A stretch of DNA of 64,000 nt from Atriophallophorus winterbourni (taxonomy: Eukaryota; Platyhelminthes; Trematoda; Plagiorchiida; Microphallidae): positions 1 through 64,000 of the forward strand of contig JACCGJ010005514.1 in NCBI GenBank assembly GCA_013407085.1. The letters are read 5' to 3'. The notes under the pieces are model-generated. The model was not told the origin of the DNA. It worked only from the letters and a program-made list of their open reading frames with translations, and did not search any database. The position numbers and the translations under genes are program-made. Of this stretch, positions 23,101 through 35,500 are shown piece after piece (position 1 is the first letter of the stretch; every line of letters begins with the position of its first letter).

Positions 23101-23261
23101 ATGACCGCCACCACCTGTGATCAAATCAACCTCGGAATCAACGCAAACCGGACAGGGCTCGTGGCGATCCGATTTATCTCCTGTACCGAGTTGACCGTGA
23201 CTATTTGCTCCCTGGGATGTGAATATGATATACGGACGGCAAAACTTACCCACGCAAACAT
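16858..23261 (-). CDS. SERGEF: SERGEF/DelGEF orthologue, seven-bladed RCC1-repeat protein (six exons)
   Basis: Exons, minus strand: 23261-23250, 23211-23085, 23047-22721, 22682-22518, 20777-20619, 17192-16858; 1125 nt, 374 residues plus stop. All junctions have GT-AG and matching phase. The ATG at 23261 is preceded directly by an in-frame TGA. Blade signatures in order: FAWGANSHGQLG, LFTCGLNTMNQLG, LFGLGSNADNQL, IFTWGSNRRGQLG, IIIWGD, VFTWGRSNLHQLG, LWAWGWNEHGMCG. The blocks ITGGGGHS, VACGWDF and GSEHSLAV-x-WAWGWNEHGMCG match vertebrate SERGEF rather than other RCC1 proteins. SERGEF is known as an RCC1-like regulator of secretion that binds the exocyst subunit Sec5; whether it is an exchange factor is unsettled. 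The protein is shorter than the human one because loops and the C-terminal tail are reduced. Blade 5 is the least conserved. Confidence 0.92.
17193..18490. other. SERGEF intron 5, 3' part
   Basis: Intron sequence on the minus strand between exon 6 and the LINE. I see no other feature in it. Confidence 0.5.
18500..19880 (+). mobile_element. Decayed LINE in the last SERGEF intron
   Basis: On the plus strand, opposite to the gene, RT blocks are readable across several frames: NYRPVTLLPVICKLMERVV, AAQHGF, SYIDIFEAFDRFNH, SGVPQGSVLGPLLFLIY and IFADDIKIW (about 19084-19110), then MEYSIQALAPWL and a C-terminal stretch 19609-19875 ending VCDYSF. Stops and frameshifts occur throughout. It is the same family as the copy at 3060-4080. 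The endonuclease part is missing. Confidence 0.85.
20325..20535 (-). repeat. Dispersed repeat family B copy (uninterrupted)
   Basis: Reading plus, it runs GTTGCGCTTGTATGCCACTG, then a GTTCAATCACATGAGCCCAC block, CATGTAGATACAGTTTAAAC, AAAAGCTCATTTGCATCC and CGACCGGTTTCGTGCTG. The same order occurs at 23505-23755. It serves as the empty-site comparison for the insertion at 48269-48952. Strand is given opposite to the orientation called forward at 11308, 25125 and 49060. Confidence 0.75.
20619..20777 (-). CDS. SERGEF: SERGEF exon 5 (blade 5)
   Basis: This 159-nt exon has no long frame of its own; it was found by asking what was missing between HSAVLS and SGAVFTWG. It begins after an acceptor ending CAG (20779-20778), giving D-RGSIIIWGD, and ends VVVEITSGWNHMVALT before GTACTG. 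The SGW-H-x-VA block matches the equivalent blade of vertebrate SERGEF, and both junctions are phase 1. Confidence 0.85.
21361..21432 (+). tRNA. tRNA-Pro (UGG)
   Basis: The 72-nt cloverleaf is complete: acceptor stem GGCCCGG paired with TCGGGCC, D-arm GGTCTAGGGGTATGATAC, anticodon stem CTCGC/GCGAG around the loop TTTGGGT (anticodon TGG at 21393-21395), and T-arm CCGGGTTCAAATCCCGG. The box B sequence GGTTCAAATCC is perfect for RNA polymerase III, and a T4 run follows at 21437. CCA is not encoded. It lies in SERGEF intron 4 on the opposite strand and is close to animal tRNA-Pro genes. Confidence 0.97.
22140..22370 (+). repeat. Dispersed repeat family C, copy 1
   Basis: It contains TGAGTGCGATCGGTTTTGGG then TAACGTTTACTTCTGACACAGAAGCTTC and later TTTTGACCTTACCGCTAAACAG. 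The reverse complement of 30405-30640 carries the same blocks in the same order. No coding capacity is apparent. Confidence 0.65.
22518..23261 (-). CDS. SERGEF: SERGEF exons 1-4 (blades 1-4), three ultra-short introns
   Basis: Exon 1 codes only MFAW. The introns are 23249-23212 (38 bp), 23084-23048 (37 bp) and 22720-22683 (38 bp), each starting GTAA and ending AG. They are in phases 0, 1 and 1, and reading through any of them breaks the blade motif. Exon 4 ends HSAVLS plus one base of the next codon before GTAAGG. Confidence 0.93.
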
Positions 23262-23504
23262 TCAGCACGCCCACTTGATGGTTAGACGTTTCGGCGTTGG
23301 GAAAACAACAGAGAGCAATAAATTGGAGGTGGCTAATCTTAAAACAAATTGCATGTCACATCGAGGCAGCAGTCAATGATTGCATTCGGAACGAATGAAG
23401 TAATAATTACAAGAAAATGACAAACGTTTTTAATTTTGAGTTCCATTTAGATGGTTAAAGTAAAGGTATTCACAGAAAATTCGTAAAAACAAATAAAACT
23501 TTTT

Positions 23505-23755
23505 TAAAAAAGCTCATTCGCATGCATTACTATCACACACCCCACAACCGGTTTCGTGCTGTTCTCACTCATCAGGTAGGGGCAGTAGGGTCAAGATCTG
23601 CATGCACTTGAAACAGTGGAATAATGGTAAAGAAGTTGCGCTTGTATGCCACTGTTGGACAAAGCTGGTACGGTCAACCGGTTTAATTGCGAGCACAAAC
23701 TGGGCTTGAGCCCATCGCCATGAGCAAAAAAGCTCATTTGCATGCACTACCTTAT
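23505..23755 (-). repeat. Dispersed repeat family B copy
   Basis: It runs from AAAAAAGCTCATTCGCATGC and CACAACCGGTTTCGTGCTG through TTGCGCTTGTATGCCACTG, and ends with a second AAAAAAGCTCATTTGCATGC. The terminal block is therefore present at both ends, so either two copies overlap or the element has direct repeats of about 40 bp. It lies 240 bp upstream of SERGEF. Confidence 0.7.
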
Positions 23756-23759
23756 TTTT

Positions 23760-26700
23760 TCTTACTTTTGCGTAGCTCTGTATCGATTCAGGACGTGGCC
23801 CCCAAAAGTGAAAATTCCAATTATCTGTAAATGAGACTCAACGACAATGGGTGGGATATTTGTGTGAATCTTCATGAAACGACAATCAATCAAATCCCCC
23901 ATACTGGGCCACTAGGCCCGGTCGAGTACCGTGCGGAACTAGGGTTAATCAAACACGTCTGAATGAGTGTGCACCGCAGTCGCATCAATGCTGCGGCCTC
24001 TTGCTTGAAAGGTGTCATCAAGAAACTATTGAAACACAAGTCTTTGACATGAACTCTAATTGATTGCACAGTCTGAATTACTCACAGACGGTCCAGACAT
24101 AAAAGAGTAAAAGAATGTGGATGTGAAAAGAAAATCAAACAGAAATCATTTAAAAAATGGGGTGATGAGGTTCTTCAATATCAGTCAGATTAAAAAACGG
24201 GACACGCTTATTAGGCATAAGCTGATATNNNNNNNNNNNNNNNNNNNNCAGTAAAATCCTACTAGGCCAGTGAGTGATCCTTCTCGTCGTGCCTGAGAGA
24301 CCCAGAAACGAGAAAGCAAATAAACACACACAAATTCCGTTGCCTAGTTCACGTCTAGCAAGTTCAAAACCATTGCATTCATGAATTGTTTTGTTTTCCA
24401 CTCCTACTTTGGAAAACCTTGACGTAAGAATTGTCAACTTGAAGGGTTGCCAAGTAGACAAGCAATAATTGGGATAGGTTGTCTCACTAGTTGGGATTCA
24501 CGGCTTTCAGTTGATTACCAACACCAAAACAAATCACGTAGAATTGGTTTCAGTGGCCGATTTTGGAATCTTCTTCGAGCGGTTGATCAATTTTACGCGG
24601 TGAACTGGAATGGCGTGCAAAGCTTTCTATGTTGCTTTTCAGTGAAAACCATGGTGAAGCTGTAGCGCTGAGGTCGCGCTACTCGGACACAAAATCTCGG
24701 AATCAAGCTTCAGTGAAAGGTCAGGGGTCTATTCATAGTACGTTTGTGGGTATAAGCTTATTCACCTGCAGATTTGGAATCTATTTAAATCTCAAAATTC
24801 GCCAATTATAAGTGAATTTTAATGCCATGATTTGCAGGCAGTTAAGCATTCAGGAGTTCATACCGACGTAATACCCTATCCGATAATGACAAGAGTTGCT
24901 GTTTCAAGCTGAAAGTGTTCAATAGTGAGAAAGGATAAGACTAAGTGGTTTGAACATGATGGTCAGCACGCAAGCAAAAAGCGGTCAATAAGCGAGTGGA
25001 GGTGTCCCTGGAGTGAGCAATGATGGACGCATTATCAACAATCTGCACATGAATTAGAGCGTATTCGATTCAGACGAAGCAGCTCGTCGTTACACTAAGG
25101 GTGCAAACGAACACGTGTTATCTGATGAGTGCAAATAGCACGAAACAAGTCGTGGGGTGTGTGTGTGATGGAGATGCATGTAAAGAAGCATTTTGGTTCA
25201 TAAAAGCATGTTCAGCAGCAAAGCAAATCTTTGTTTGCATTACCAAAGATATGAAATTGCAAGCGTTGACGCTGAAACATTCATGACAAGTTGGAAGGAG
25301 TTGACGACTTTCTGCAGTCTTAGAGGAAAGCTTGTAAGTTCATAAAGTTTGAACAGCCACTTGCTGCTAATGTAGACGAGAGCTTTTTCAATAAATACAA
25401 TGTAATATGATAAATGCTATTCATATACTTTTCACGAAGCTTTCTCCGCCAGAAAAGCAAGCTCAAGCTTGACGTTCTATTGCGGAAGCTTCGTTGTGAG
25501 CCTAAGTACACTCTCTCACCTAACCAATTCCGACGCACCATCAAGGCAGGCAAAGACTTCACTGAGAGCGTTAAACAGATATTGATCTTTAATCATTACC
25601 CTCCTATCTCTTAAACCACACGACTCGTGGGCCGGGGTCACATAAGAAACAATGAAGATGTTGTTGCAGTACATGACGAGCTTCGATGGTATTCTGTCAT
25701 AATCACCGGGCGTTTATCATTATCAAAGATAGCATACATCAAGATTTTTCTAACTTGTAGCCGACCACTGCTTCACGATTTCCTTAGGCGCATGCCATTT
25801 TTACGAGAATCGCAGAGCTAAGCTCACCTTGCTAAAATTATATAAGATGTGGTTCGCTGAAATCCAGTTTAGCGAATAAACTTCAGGAACAACCAATAGT
25901 AAAGCAAATAGCGTGAACAAGATGTGGTGAGCAGAAGAAACATGGAAAGTTGCACACGTATTTATTGGGTTCGGAACAAACATGTAATCTGTACAAAAGT
26001 CAAAATCGGGTACTATCTCGAAGTGCGATCTCTCCTCGCGGATGCCATTCTGGGACCGAGATTGAAGAGGAACGGTCTGTGAATATAAATCGGAACAAAA
26101 TGAAACGTAAGTGTTAAGCACGTGAAGTGGTAAAAACGGTTAACGGGGTACTCCGTTTTGTCGACAGAACCATGTCTGTCCATCTATCTGTTCGTTGATC
26201 TATTCTTTCGAAGATACCGGTGGAATGCTATCCATGATGACGATGACGATACCTCTCTTCCTCTCGCTACATCTACAGTTCCAAACAACCAATTATAAAA
26301 GCCAAGTTTATTGTTAGCGAGGAACATCAAGTTTCCGACTTATACTTTCTCGTCGCAAAAACGTACAAACGGAAGCTGGTGCGTTACACACAGATAAGCG
26401 TTTCCTTGAGTGTGATACAAAATTCTAATGAACGCTGTATAACGAGTTTAGCGTGGCTATCCGTACCGAGTTATGCGGCAGGTGAACGATACGACGAGCG
26501 CCGCATTTAGGTTTTACCGAAATACGAGAAAACTACAAACGAGCGAGACTTTATTGAATGACGAGCTAACTGAATAGAATTTGGAAGAGATTTGGGAAAC
26601 AGGATACGAAAAGATGGAGCGATAACACAAAACGGGCATTCAAACTTTTACTTTCAAGTAAAATCAAAAGGCATGTGTAGCAATTGTGATCCGAATTACA

Positions 26701-26780
26701 ATGACAGAAGCGGGTACGATAGATTCCCTATTGGAGGCATAAAACTGAAGTCTTGCTTCAGGATGCAATCAGGAGATCGT
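23760..26780. other. Intergenic region between VIRMA and SERGEF
   Basis: It contains the N gap and a family B fragment at about 25125-25205 (CACGAAACAAGTCGTGGGG, then TGTGTGATGGAGATGCATG). No gene is supported; the short frames lack family features. Confidence 0.5.
24229..24248. other. Assembly gap (20 N)
   Basis: A run of 20 Ns marks a scaffold join; its true length is unknown. It lies between SERGEF and VIRMA, so no coding exon is interrupted. Confidence 0.98.
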
Positions 26781-26789
26781 CAATGATAG

Positions 26790-27295
26790 TCTTCAACCAT
26801 GTTTCGAAGACATTCTACTAAAGCAACACCGCCTACGATGGCTAGGTCATATTATAACCGATTTATTTTACAAAGAATTGAAGACAGGAAGCCAACCTTT
26901 GGCTAGGCTGCATTTGCGCTATAAAGACGTTTGCTGAAGCGACACGAAAGCTCTTCACATTTAGCCGACGATTTCCGAACACAAGTTGAACACCATCCAC
27001 ATTCTGAGCTACGAATAGTTTCCTCTATTGCTGAATTATCTCTTGGTCGCTCTCTTTGAAGTCAATGTTTGGAGAGTCACTAACAAGCCGGGGAAGAGCA
27101 GATACAGCTATTGACTGCTGAATGTAGATCACACCGAAAGCGTTCAAATTCCGCTAATCGGCCGAGCGTTGCCTATCGATGTGAGCGCTGTGGGACGAGT
27201 TGTTCCTCCCAAACCGGACGCTGCGGAGCATGAAACCGTTATGCGCTTGTGATGTACATCCATGGTCGACATCGACCGAAGGAAGCTAACAATTC
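26790..27295 (+). mobile_element. 3' end of an RTE-type LINE, plus strand
   Basis: The frame begins QHRLRWLGHII, then LARLHLRYKDVC, and after frameshifts reads YRCERCGTSCSS, the remains of the C-terminal C2H2-like finger of this LINE type. The element ends at about 27290 in TGGTCGACATCGACCGAAGG, also found (reverse) at 39975-40216 and 52567-52710. All upstream domains are lost. Confidence 0.75.
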
Positions 27296-27612
27296 TGAAG
27301 ACAAACGCTGGTTTGCTACTACCTCGCTCAACTTCGTGGGCCGCCGTGTTATTGAAAGCCAAACAAGACTGTCCATCCTCAAAGCAGAGAAAGCAGTCAC
27401 GCATGAGAATATCACAATAGCAGGGTACGCAATAACACGGACAATTGAAAAAATAACGATGACTTATCTAACCAAAGCTCACACACAAAGCACCTAAAGT
27501 CAAATGACAAGGATAGGACAGGAATGATGAAGTTGAAAGCACATGAACAAACGCAACACAATCAAGAGATGAACGGTTTTGAACGCAAAAAAACGTCAAA
27601 TCTCACTCTAAC

Positions 27613-29504
27613 TTACAAGTCTCTTGGAGCGCTCCAGCTTGGCAGCAACGAGGCCCCCAACGGGTTGACAATCGGAAGACCAAAGGCCAAATTCGGTACA
27701 AGTGAACCGGCTAGACTGGAACCGGATGGAGCACCGCGATTGTTCGAGTTTCGTTGGATGCGTCCTCTGAAGCCACGAGTATCGCGATAAGGCCGGGAAC
27801 GAGGCACGTCCTGAAGAAGTTAGCGAAAAAACAATGATTAAGAATCTGAGCAATGTGGTGAGAAATTCTATACGGTAGATTCGGCAAATTCATTAGGAAC
27901 GTCTCTGTTGATCACACAGGATGTACGTTAGAATCAGCGTTGATTTCACTCGATACGATTACGGTAAATCGATTCCGGTATGATTGCGACTCAGTTCGTT
28001 GTCAAAATTCACAGGTGCTGAACTTGATTGCGCTGAAGCTGATTATCTATTACAACGACAAGCTTCGACCAACGTGGCAACCTTCATGTCGAAACCGCCT
28101 CTTACCATAAACAAGTCCATAGAATTTACAGAAAAGTGTTCACACGCAAAGCATATCGACAGACTACTACAGCGTCCCACTTTACGGGTTGAAATTAAGA
28201 TCCCACTGTCGATCTCTCGTGGTTATTTCGATCTCTCAGTACTCAGTTTACATCTGGGAAACCAGAGACATCGAAAGTTGAACAATGTTTTAATGCAAAC
28301 ACGAAACTCCATTGTACGACCATTCGAATAAAAGGAGATGCAACAATCCCAGCAACCACAAAGTCTATGACACTGCCAAGTCGCGACTCACTTTTTGCGC
28401 GGAGTTCGAATCGGCCGTGCTTAAAACTAACTTTTCACACAAGTTCCTACCAACTGCTAATATGACTCCATGTCACCAAAGGACATTTTACTCCCTGAAA
28501 ACTTTAAATGCCGTGCTATTTCTGTATTATCAACTGTTTGCGTTTTGTTGCTCAAATGAAGACAGAGACATGACATGGAAAATCCTGCAAGCTAAACAAT
28601 CATCTCCTCACATCAAAACTGTCAACGTATTTCGATGCCGCCATAGATCGAAAAAAGCTGTTTGAGATTTAAAGACGAGACTGCCAATTCAAACTTTTAT
28701 ATGCAATATTAAATTATTAACATTTCTAAACATTTTTCCGGATTTCAGTATGGAAAAATTGATGTTGTTCGCTGAAAATTCGTTTTATTCTTCACGCTTC
28801 TATAAGATTATCACATCCATGATACCAGTTGCAGCATAGCAAGGACTTGATTTCTCCGGTCAATGTAAAAGAACTCTGAACAGTTCGTAAGTGCTTAGCC
28901 ACACGAATGTGCTATTGTACACTTGTCGAACGTCAATCTCTCATTCGGGATTTCTCGAAGGAAACCACGATTACGTTTTGCGGTTACTCACATCCGCCAC
29001 ACGATGGGGAGTTTCAATCAACGTCAAACTCATCTAAAATTGGTCCGTAAAAACGAGAGTGAAACTACTATATCTGGAGTTGCACGGATGCACAATGGTG
29101 TAATATTTTATACTGTGTAAGATACGCATCAAGCAAACATGTTTGTAACAGCTCACTGAGTGAAATGTGCAATTATGTACATCAGACTGATTGTAAAAAA
29201 TGCTTTTCAAATATCGGATCAATGATAGGTCAGTTAGCCATCCCAAAACAAATCGAGGAGTGAAACAACAAGTGAAGAAGTCATACCTCGATCGCAACAG
29301 CATCATCTTTGACCAACTTGGTGAAATCATCCACGTGCAGACTCGGCGGACGGCTAGTATTCAGTGGTCGAGAGCGAAAAGGATCCGGCCGCACTCCTAC
29401 GGAAGTAGGGCCTCCGAGCAACGAACCGGTGGTGAAAGTGCTAGCGCTATTCGATTTGCCAAAAGCACCGCGTAGAATAAAACCACGACCTCGCATTGGA
29501 GCCA
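27613..29504 (-). CDS. VIRMA: VIRMA C-terminal exons (RG-rich tail and stop)
   Basis: Exon 29504-29287 reads APMRGRGFILRGAFG, then VGVRPDPFRSRPLNTSRPPS and LHVDDF, which is nearly identical to the vertebrate NTSRPPSMHVDDF motif. Exon 27810-27613 has the RG/RN-rich stretch RDTRGFRGRIQRNSNNRG and ends SWSAPRDL and TAA. The tail is much shorter than the vertebrate RG region. No AATAAA is evident close to the stop. Confidence 0.93.
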
Positions 29505-32500
29505 CTAACATAGAAAAAATAATAATAAAAGATTCACATAAAATATATATAGATAGTAGTAAATAACCTTATTGCGCGGATGTGCAAGCGCGCATCAATT
29601 CTGTGCTTTACGGCTAACATCGTGCTAAATTGATTTGCCACAGGTAGTGAGCTACATGCGAAAACACGCTGGAGTCTCACAGCCATTGCTATTTTCCTGT
29701 GCCCCATCTGTCTAGGCCTGGGCAACCTGACAATATCTTAGACGACGTGCAGTCTTTGACTGTGCGGCACTTTGCCTCGATCAGGCTTGTGATTTCTCTT
29801 ATTCATTCATACATACATACAGACATTGTCAGTCCCCTACAGCCAAAATTGGTCACGGACGTACATTTCCAACAGACCCTGTACAACGATGAAACTAGAC
29901 TACAGAACGGTATGTGAAACGATTTATTGACTAACACTGTCTGAATTCGCACGATCTTTGTTGAAGAGTCGTTTAAGGCTTCAGTTAACCAATCTGAATA
30001 GTCGGGAGCTAGTTTTGAATGAGTCATGCGGCCAAGCATAACTTCCACGTGCTGTTTAATAAAGTATTGGTGTCGCAAATGTTGGCTAGGGTCATTTTTT
30101 GTTCAATAAGCAAAACTCAAGCAGCTTAGGCAACGCTGCAGTAATTGGACGTAAAAGCCTCGAGCATTAAGCATTTGTTACCATGCGGAGGCGGTCAATG
30201 AGCTGGATGGGGCAGAAAACTTCACAATCTGATGTGAAGGTAAATAGTTGTTATTCACCTTATACCTACTAGTTAATTAGATTTTTGTTTTTCTTCAAAA
30301 ATAGCTTAACCTTAGCCCCGTTAGTTACGTACTTTTACGCATGTGGGCCGCTGTGTAAACCGACCTTGACCGTGTTCACTTGTGTTAGAGTGATGTGGAT
30401 ACACAGTAGTAGGCAAGTCGACAACAGATCATGGTCATTCCCACGAGACGGGACACACTGTAGGCGTACTATAGGCTGTTTAACGGTAAGGTCAAATCGG
30501 TGGTGGTGGGTAGACTACTGCTTAATCATGTTCCCTGTTTTTGCTATCACCATTGGTCTGACGAAGCTTCTGTGCCAGAAGTGAAACGTTACCCAAAACC
30601 TACTCAAACCGATTGCACTCAAATTTCTTTACATTTGTTACCATAATAATTCTCAGTACAGTGACCGTATGGAGTGAGATGTGTATGTACTCTCCATCTC
30701 TCTCTATATGTTGTACGTATGTATGTATGTGTGTGTGTATGTGAATCAAAATCAAAGGCTGAAGCAAAAAAGTGTCGCCGTCATAGGCTGCGCGCGGGAT
30801 GAAGTGCCTTCATTTCGTCTACGCCAGGATAGATAAGAAAAAAGGGATAATGACGGTGAGATTCCAGCGTGTCTCTTCATGCAGTTTATTACCGGGAGCA
30901 AAGCAATTAATCGGCGCCGTACTGCAAACCCGGAATAATGATATCGGGAAAAATGAAAAAGGTATCAGATAAGGCTAGCTAAATAAGTAGGCCGGAAGAT
31001 AAAATAAAGTACCAGAGCATAGGTGACAGTATGTGCAAAAAGTTTGTATGTTCACATGATCAAGTACGAAATATGCGGCTAAAACAAAACGGATGAAATG
31101 GAAACACGGTAAGCGAGCTATCGAAATGATGTTATCAACCATTGTAAAGGACACAGAGCTCGTCCCAGCAGTCTATCGATCAACAAACCAGGGAAACAAA
31201 CTCACCAAATTTTTTAGAACTTCTGCCAGTCTCGATGATGGACGAGTGACCACGACGTCGTTTTTGGTGGCGGATGGCTGCTTCGCCGGAAGCACGCTGA
31301 CGACCGCATTTGGTCAATTCTTCTTTGATATTCGTGATGCCACAATAATTTATCGCAAGGTCAGAAAAGTTGTAAACAACCAGTGTCGGTTGAAGGTCCG
31401 ATGAGAAGATTACCTACGTAAACGGAAGAGGTATTTTCATGTTACATGTGTAGGTGAGCAGGTAATGCAGGGATGACGAGAGCTTGATCAAGACGGGTGT
31501 AAAATGTCGAATTGTGGAATATTGAAACTGAAAATGATTTTGAAGAAATGCGACAAGATGAAATATAGTATATTAAAAATCGTCTACCGTTTGGAATATT
31601 GTGACAATTTCTTGCCATCTTAGAATGGTGTATTTGGCAAAGAATGTGGTGTGTTGAGCACCGGGTACCGAAGTTGTTTCTGCGATCGTGTATTTAATGG
31701 ATAAATTGAAGTAATCTTTGAAACTGGTCTACATATCATGTTCTTACAATTTTAATAGCGTTGCCTTTGCTGCTTAAGCAGCGTCTACAGAAAGAAGTAG
31801 CACTCGGAAGACATAATCTATGAAGTGTTGAGAGCAGGGTGTCGACCGGTGTACAAATATTGCTAGTAATGCAATGAGATTCACACACCACGCACAACAT
31901 AGTAAAATGTGGCTCTGCACGAATGAATTAGGAGATAACGTGTAAAAGTTCTATTTCAATCTGCAGAGCAAACATTGCAAGGATCAGTTGTAGAGCGAAC
32001 AGCATACAGGCATCACATATATACGGGGACGATCGTCTGGGTTTCACAGGTTGCTATGAATATAGTGGGTTGTACGCATCTATGCCTGCGTTCGACTAAA
32101 AATGGATAACCGGAAAAACGAATTCATTTAGCGGTGGATTGATTGCCGGGACTGTGATTGTTCACAAATCCAGCGAAAGCACAATGGTCTCAAGAGCTCC
32201 GACGTCATTCTTCTACACGCGCGGTGCCTCTCCAAACAAGCATCGTTTATTCTTTGGTGGTGAAATGGACAGATTTTTTACAGGATGATATCATAAACGA
32301 AGACGGTTTGAATTGCCAGAAGTATAATTACAACGGACTTCGTGACGAGTCATATTCAAATGGTTCAAGAAATGATGGAGATGTCATCAGCAGCATTGTA
32401 ACTCGGCCGTGCTTTAAAGGGTTTTCTTAACGATGCACAAACGAGGGCTTGAAAACGTACCGCATCCGAGAGCTCCGGTAATTCCGGTCGACAAGCATTT

Positions 32501-35500
32501 GATTGGAGTAATTGACGCCGGGCAACCAGTAGGTCACGATAATTCAGCTCCTTGAGCTCAGACAACGAAATAAACTGAGGTCGTGCCGCGAACAAATCTT
32601 CCAGAGAATGGGGTTTCGGCAGTGCACAAACCACATCGTCCATGAGCTCACATTCGGGAATATCGAATTCTTCAGAAAGTAGCGACAACAAATTTTTCAT
32701 ACCACTACGAAGGTATTCCAAAGAAGGCTCGTCATCTGTCAGCATCTGTCGAAAGATGTACAACAAGAATCATTAAAAAGATGTTTTGAAAACGAAAACC
32801 GTGCAAAATATATTAAATAAGGGAAACTGAAATTTTTTCAAGATACACAAGGAAACAGGCTGGAATCTCATTGACATTTTCCCTTATATCCGTATAGGCC
32901 TATGCCACCAGACAGGATCTTAGACCACACATAGCCTCTGATTGTGCAGCACATGGCCTGGATTCAACAATGTGACTTCATAAATATTATACGCAAAAGA
33001 TGTTGTCTAGGAATCAGAAAGGAGGTGAAGGCATAAATTTGCAGGGATTATCACCTAGCAATTATGTCGATGGCGCCCATTGTGACTTGGTATTGAACCC
33101 AAAAGTTTTATTTTGACACATACCTAAAATCTAACCGGATTGTCAGTGTGGGTATAGAGGATATTGTTTGACCGCCATACCAAATGTAAAAAATCAGTTC
33201 TTACACGAATGCACCCAAACGTACCATATACCAATCTAGACATGATTATACAGCGGCGCGCAATCGGAAGAAGGAGTCAGCATCTAGAAGTGTAACCAAA
33301 CATCAAGGAGCAAAACACGCTAGCAATATCGCCAGCGACGAAAAGGTAATGAACAGAAATGCCGGGACATTGCCAAGTGTTTCAGTTTCCAATGGATCGA
33401 AGATTCAGCGAACAACTGGCTGAAGCACAGAGACTGATAAACTACTTTTGTGTTTACCAAAACCTATAGGATCTCCAAAAACCACTGATTAATGATAACA
33501 GAAATTTCGGCAAGGAAATGCACTATTTAATGGATGCACGAAAACGTGATCACAGATCAGGAGCCAATTAGAAAATTCACCTCTAAAAGTGCGTGAAGAT
33601 CCCGAACAGGTTTGCCCTCATCCTCACCACCCGACCAGCCAATCCAATCACGCACACGGGTGCTGGAGATATGCAAACGACGAAGGTCCGAGGTAGTGTC
33701 ATCCGTGGAAAATGTAATGGGCAGGCTAGATCTGCCAACCAGGAGCGACTGAAGAAGACGAAGGCAGATGGCCAGCGTGATTTGGCAGTCTGGATTCTCG
33801 GCGCTGAAGCAATCGTTCACGCGTTGCACCATGTTCGCGAAGAAATGCTTTCCGTGAATTCTTGCGGACGGACTTTCCAGTGCACTGCGAAAAGAAATCG
33901 TTGTAGATGAGAAAAACCAAGCGTGCGAGGCGTGCAACCAAAAATAAAATAAATAGGATCTTATTCATGTTACATCCGCAAGTAGAGAGCGGTTGATCTT
34001 AAACCAAGCGCTAGCATGATAGGGATCACCAAGAGCAAATAGGCGAATCCCCAAAAAGTATAGATTATTCTCAACTTAAGATCAGATCATCCAAGTAAAA
34101 TAGTACCATATATAATGAAATATTGATGTGTTCTTGAATAAGAAATGATTATAAATCGTATATTACATTGATTTAGATCGCAAGAAGGCAAAGAGACAAC
34201 TCACTTTCTCACAATAATAAAACCGTGATCGTGTTCCGAGAGGAAAAGCAGCGGATACAACGCAGCAGGCAATGTCGCCATGTCACGATCAGGATGTCCT
34301 ATGTGCTCCAGCAAAATTGGGACCAGTTCTGCGGAGAAATCCAAATCTGGCTGCCCTTCAGGCAGTTTGGTCAAAAGTTGCGCATCTGTAGACAGACTTG
34401 CTGATGTGGGCAGCGTGAAACCATGAGTGACGAGTTCGGTGTGGTACATAAGATCGAGGCATTTCTGAGAAGGAGAACATAGACCAAAGATTTAAAAACC
34501 GCACTTCGCTGACTCTTCAAACTTACAATCTGCCGTCTAAGATATGTGGCAAAGTAGTAGGGGAAAAAACAAACGAACGTTTACAAATTGCAAAGCGAAA
34601 TTTTGAGAATGTCTAACGTAAGTTTGCCACTCTTTTAACATCGAAAAATAAATGAAATTTTGCTAAATTTATTTATAATAGTGTTTAACAAAATGCAATG
34701 ATAATGAAGTTATCAGATAGGCCGCTCTCGCAGACCGACCAAAGATTGTTGGGAAAGAAGTCTTAGACTTCACGGTGAGTACAAAGATTTCAAAAAACTG
34801 AGGACCATGCGTACAATTTATGTTTAATCAACTAAAGGAAAATCATGTAGATGAACTACGAAAGTGTTTAGCTAGTATTAGCAAAAACAGCAGCCAGAAA
34901 TGATTAACCTTTCTTAAGATCGACACAGTTCTGCGAATGAGCAAACGAGAATCGCGTTTCGTTGCTCACTTCCATCACCTTTACAATCTGTTGTGTGCGT
35001 GGCAAAGTGAAATTTTCAGGTCTAAAATAGGTAATGACAGTAAGTGTGAGCTCTTCTCGAGATCGGAGATCATTCATAACCTTCAAATATCACTCGAGAG
35101 CACCGCTTTCGTATAAATTTAAACACAACGCTTAAACCATGAGCGCATTTGGACAAGACAGAATACGAGTGAATGAATATCACAAGCTATCAAAACGAGA
35201 TGCACAGCGAAGCACAATCATTAAACAAAAACTTCTGTATAAATACAAAGGTGGCAGTACTACGCGAAACAGTGATTGTTATCGAATAAGAACATGCCGC
35301 CATCGTTAACGGTAGAGTAACTTCAGAGTTTTAAGGAGCAAGGTAGGAATGAATGTAGCGAAGTCAGCTTCAACCAGAAGTAGAACATACCAAAAGCATC
35401 AACTGCGTCCGAACATGTCCTGGTTTATCAGAATGTGGCACAAGTGTGTGGCGAATTAGTGAGATGAATTGCGTTTTGCGGGAGACTTTCGTTGCAGCGC

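Noticed and set aside
24150..24461. Minus-strand frame across the N gap
   Set aside because: It runs through 20 Ns of unknown true length, so the frame has no meaning.
33593..33910. 105-codon frame on the plus strand
   Set aside because: It is the antisense of a well-supported VIRMA exon (33884-33581).
34904..35086. A splice-flanked open stretch (PENFTLPRTQQIVKVMEVSN) between two VIRMA exons
   Set aside because: Its phases (2 in, 1 out) do not fit, while exons 35511-35391 and 34464-34205 join directly in phase 0 and continue the family match.
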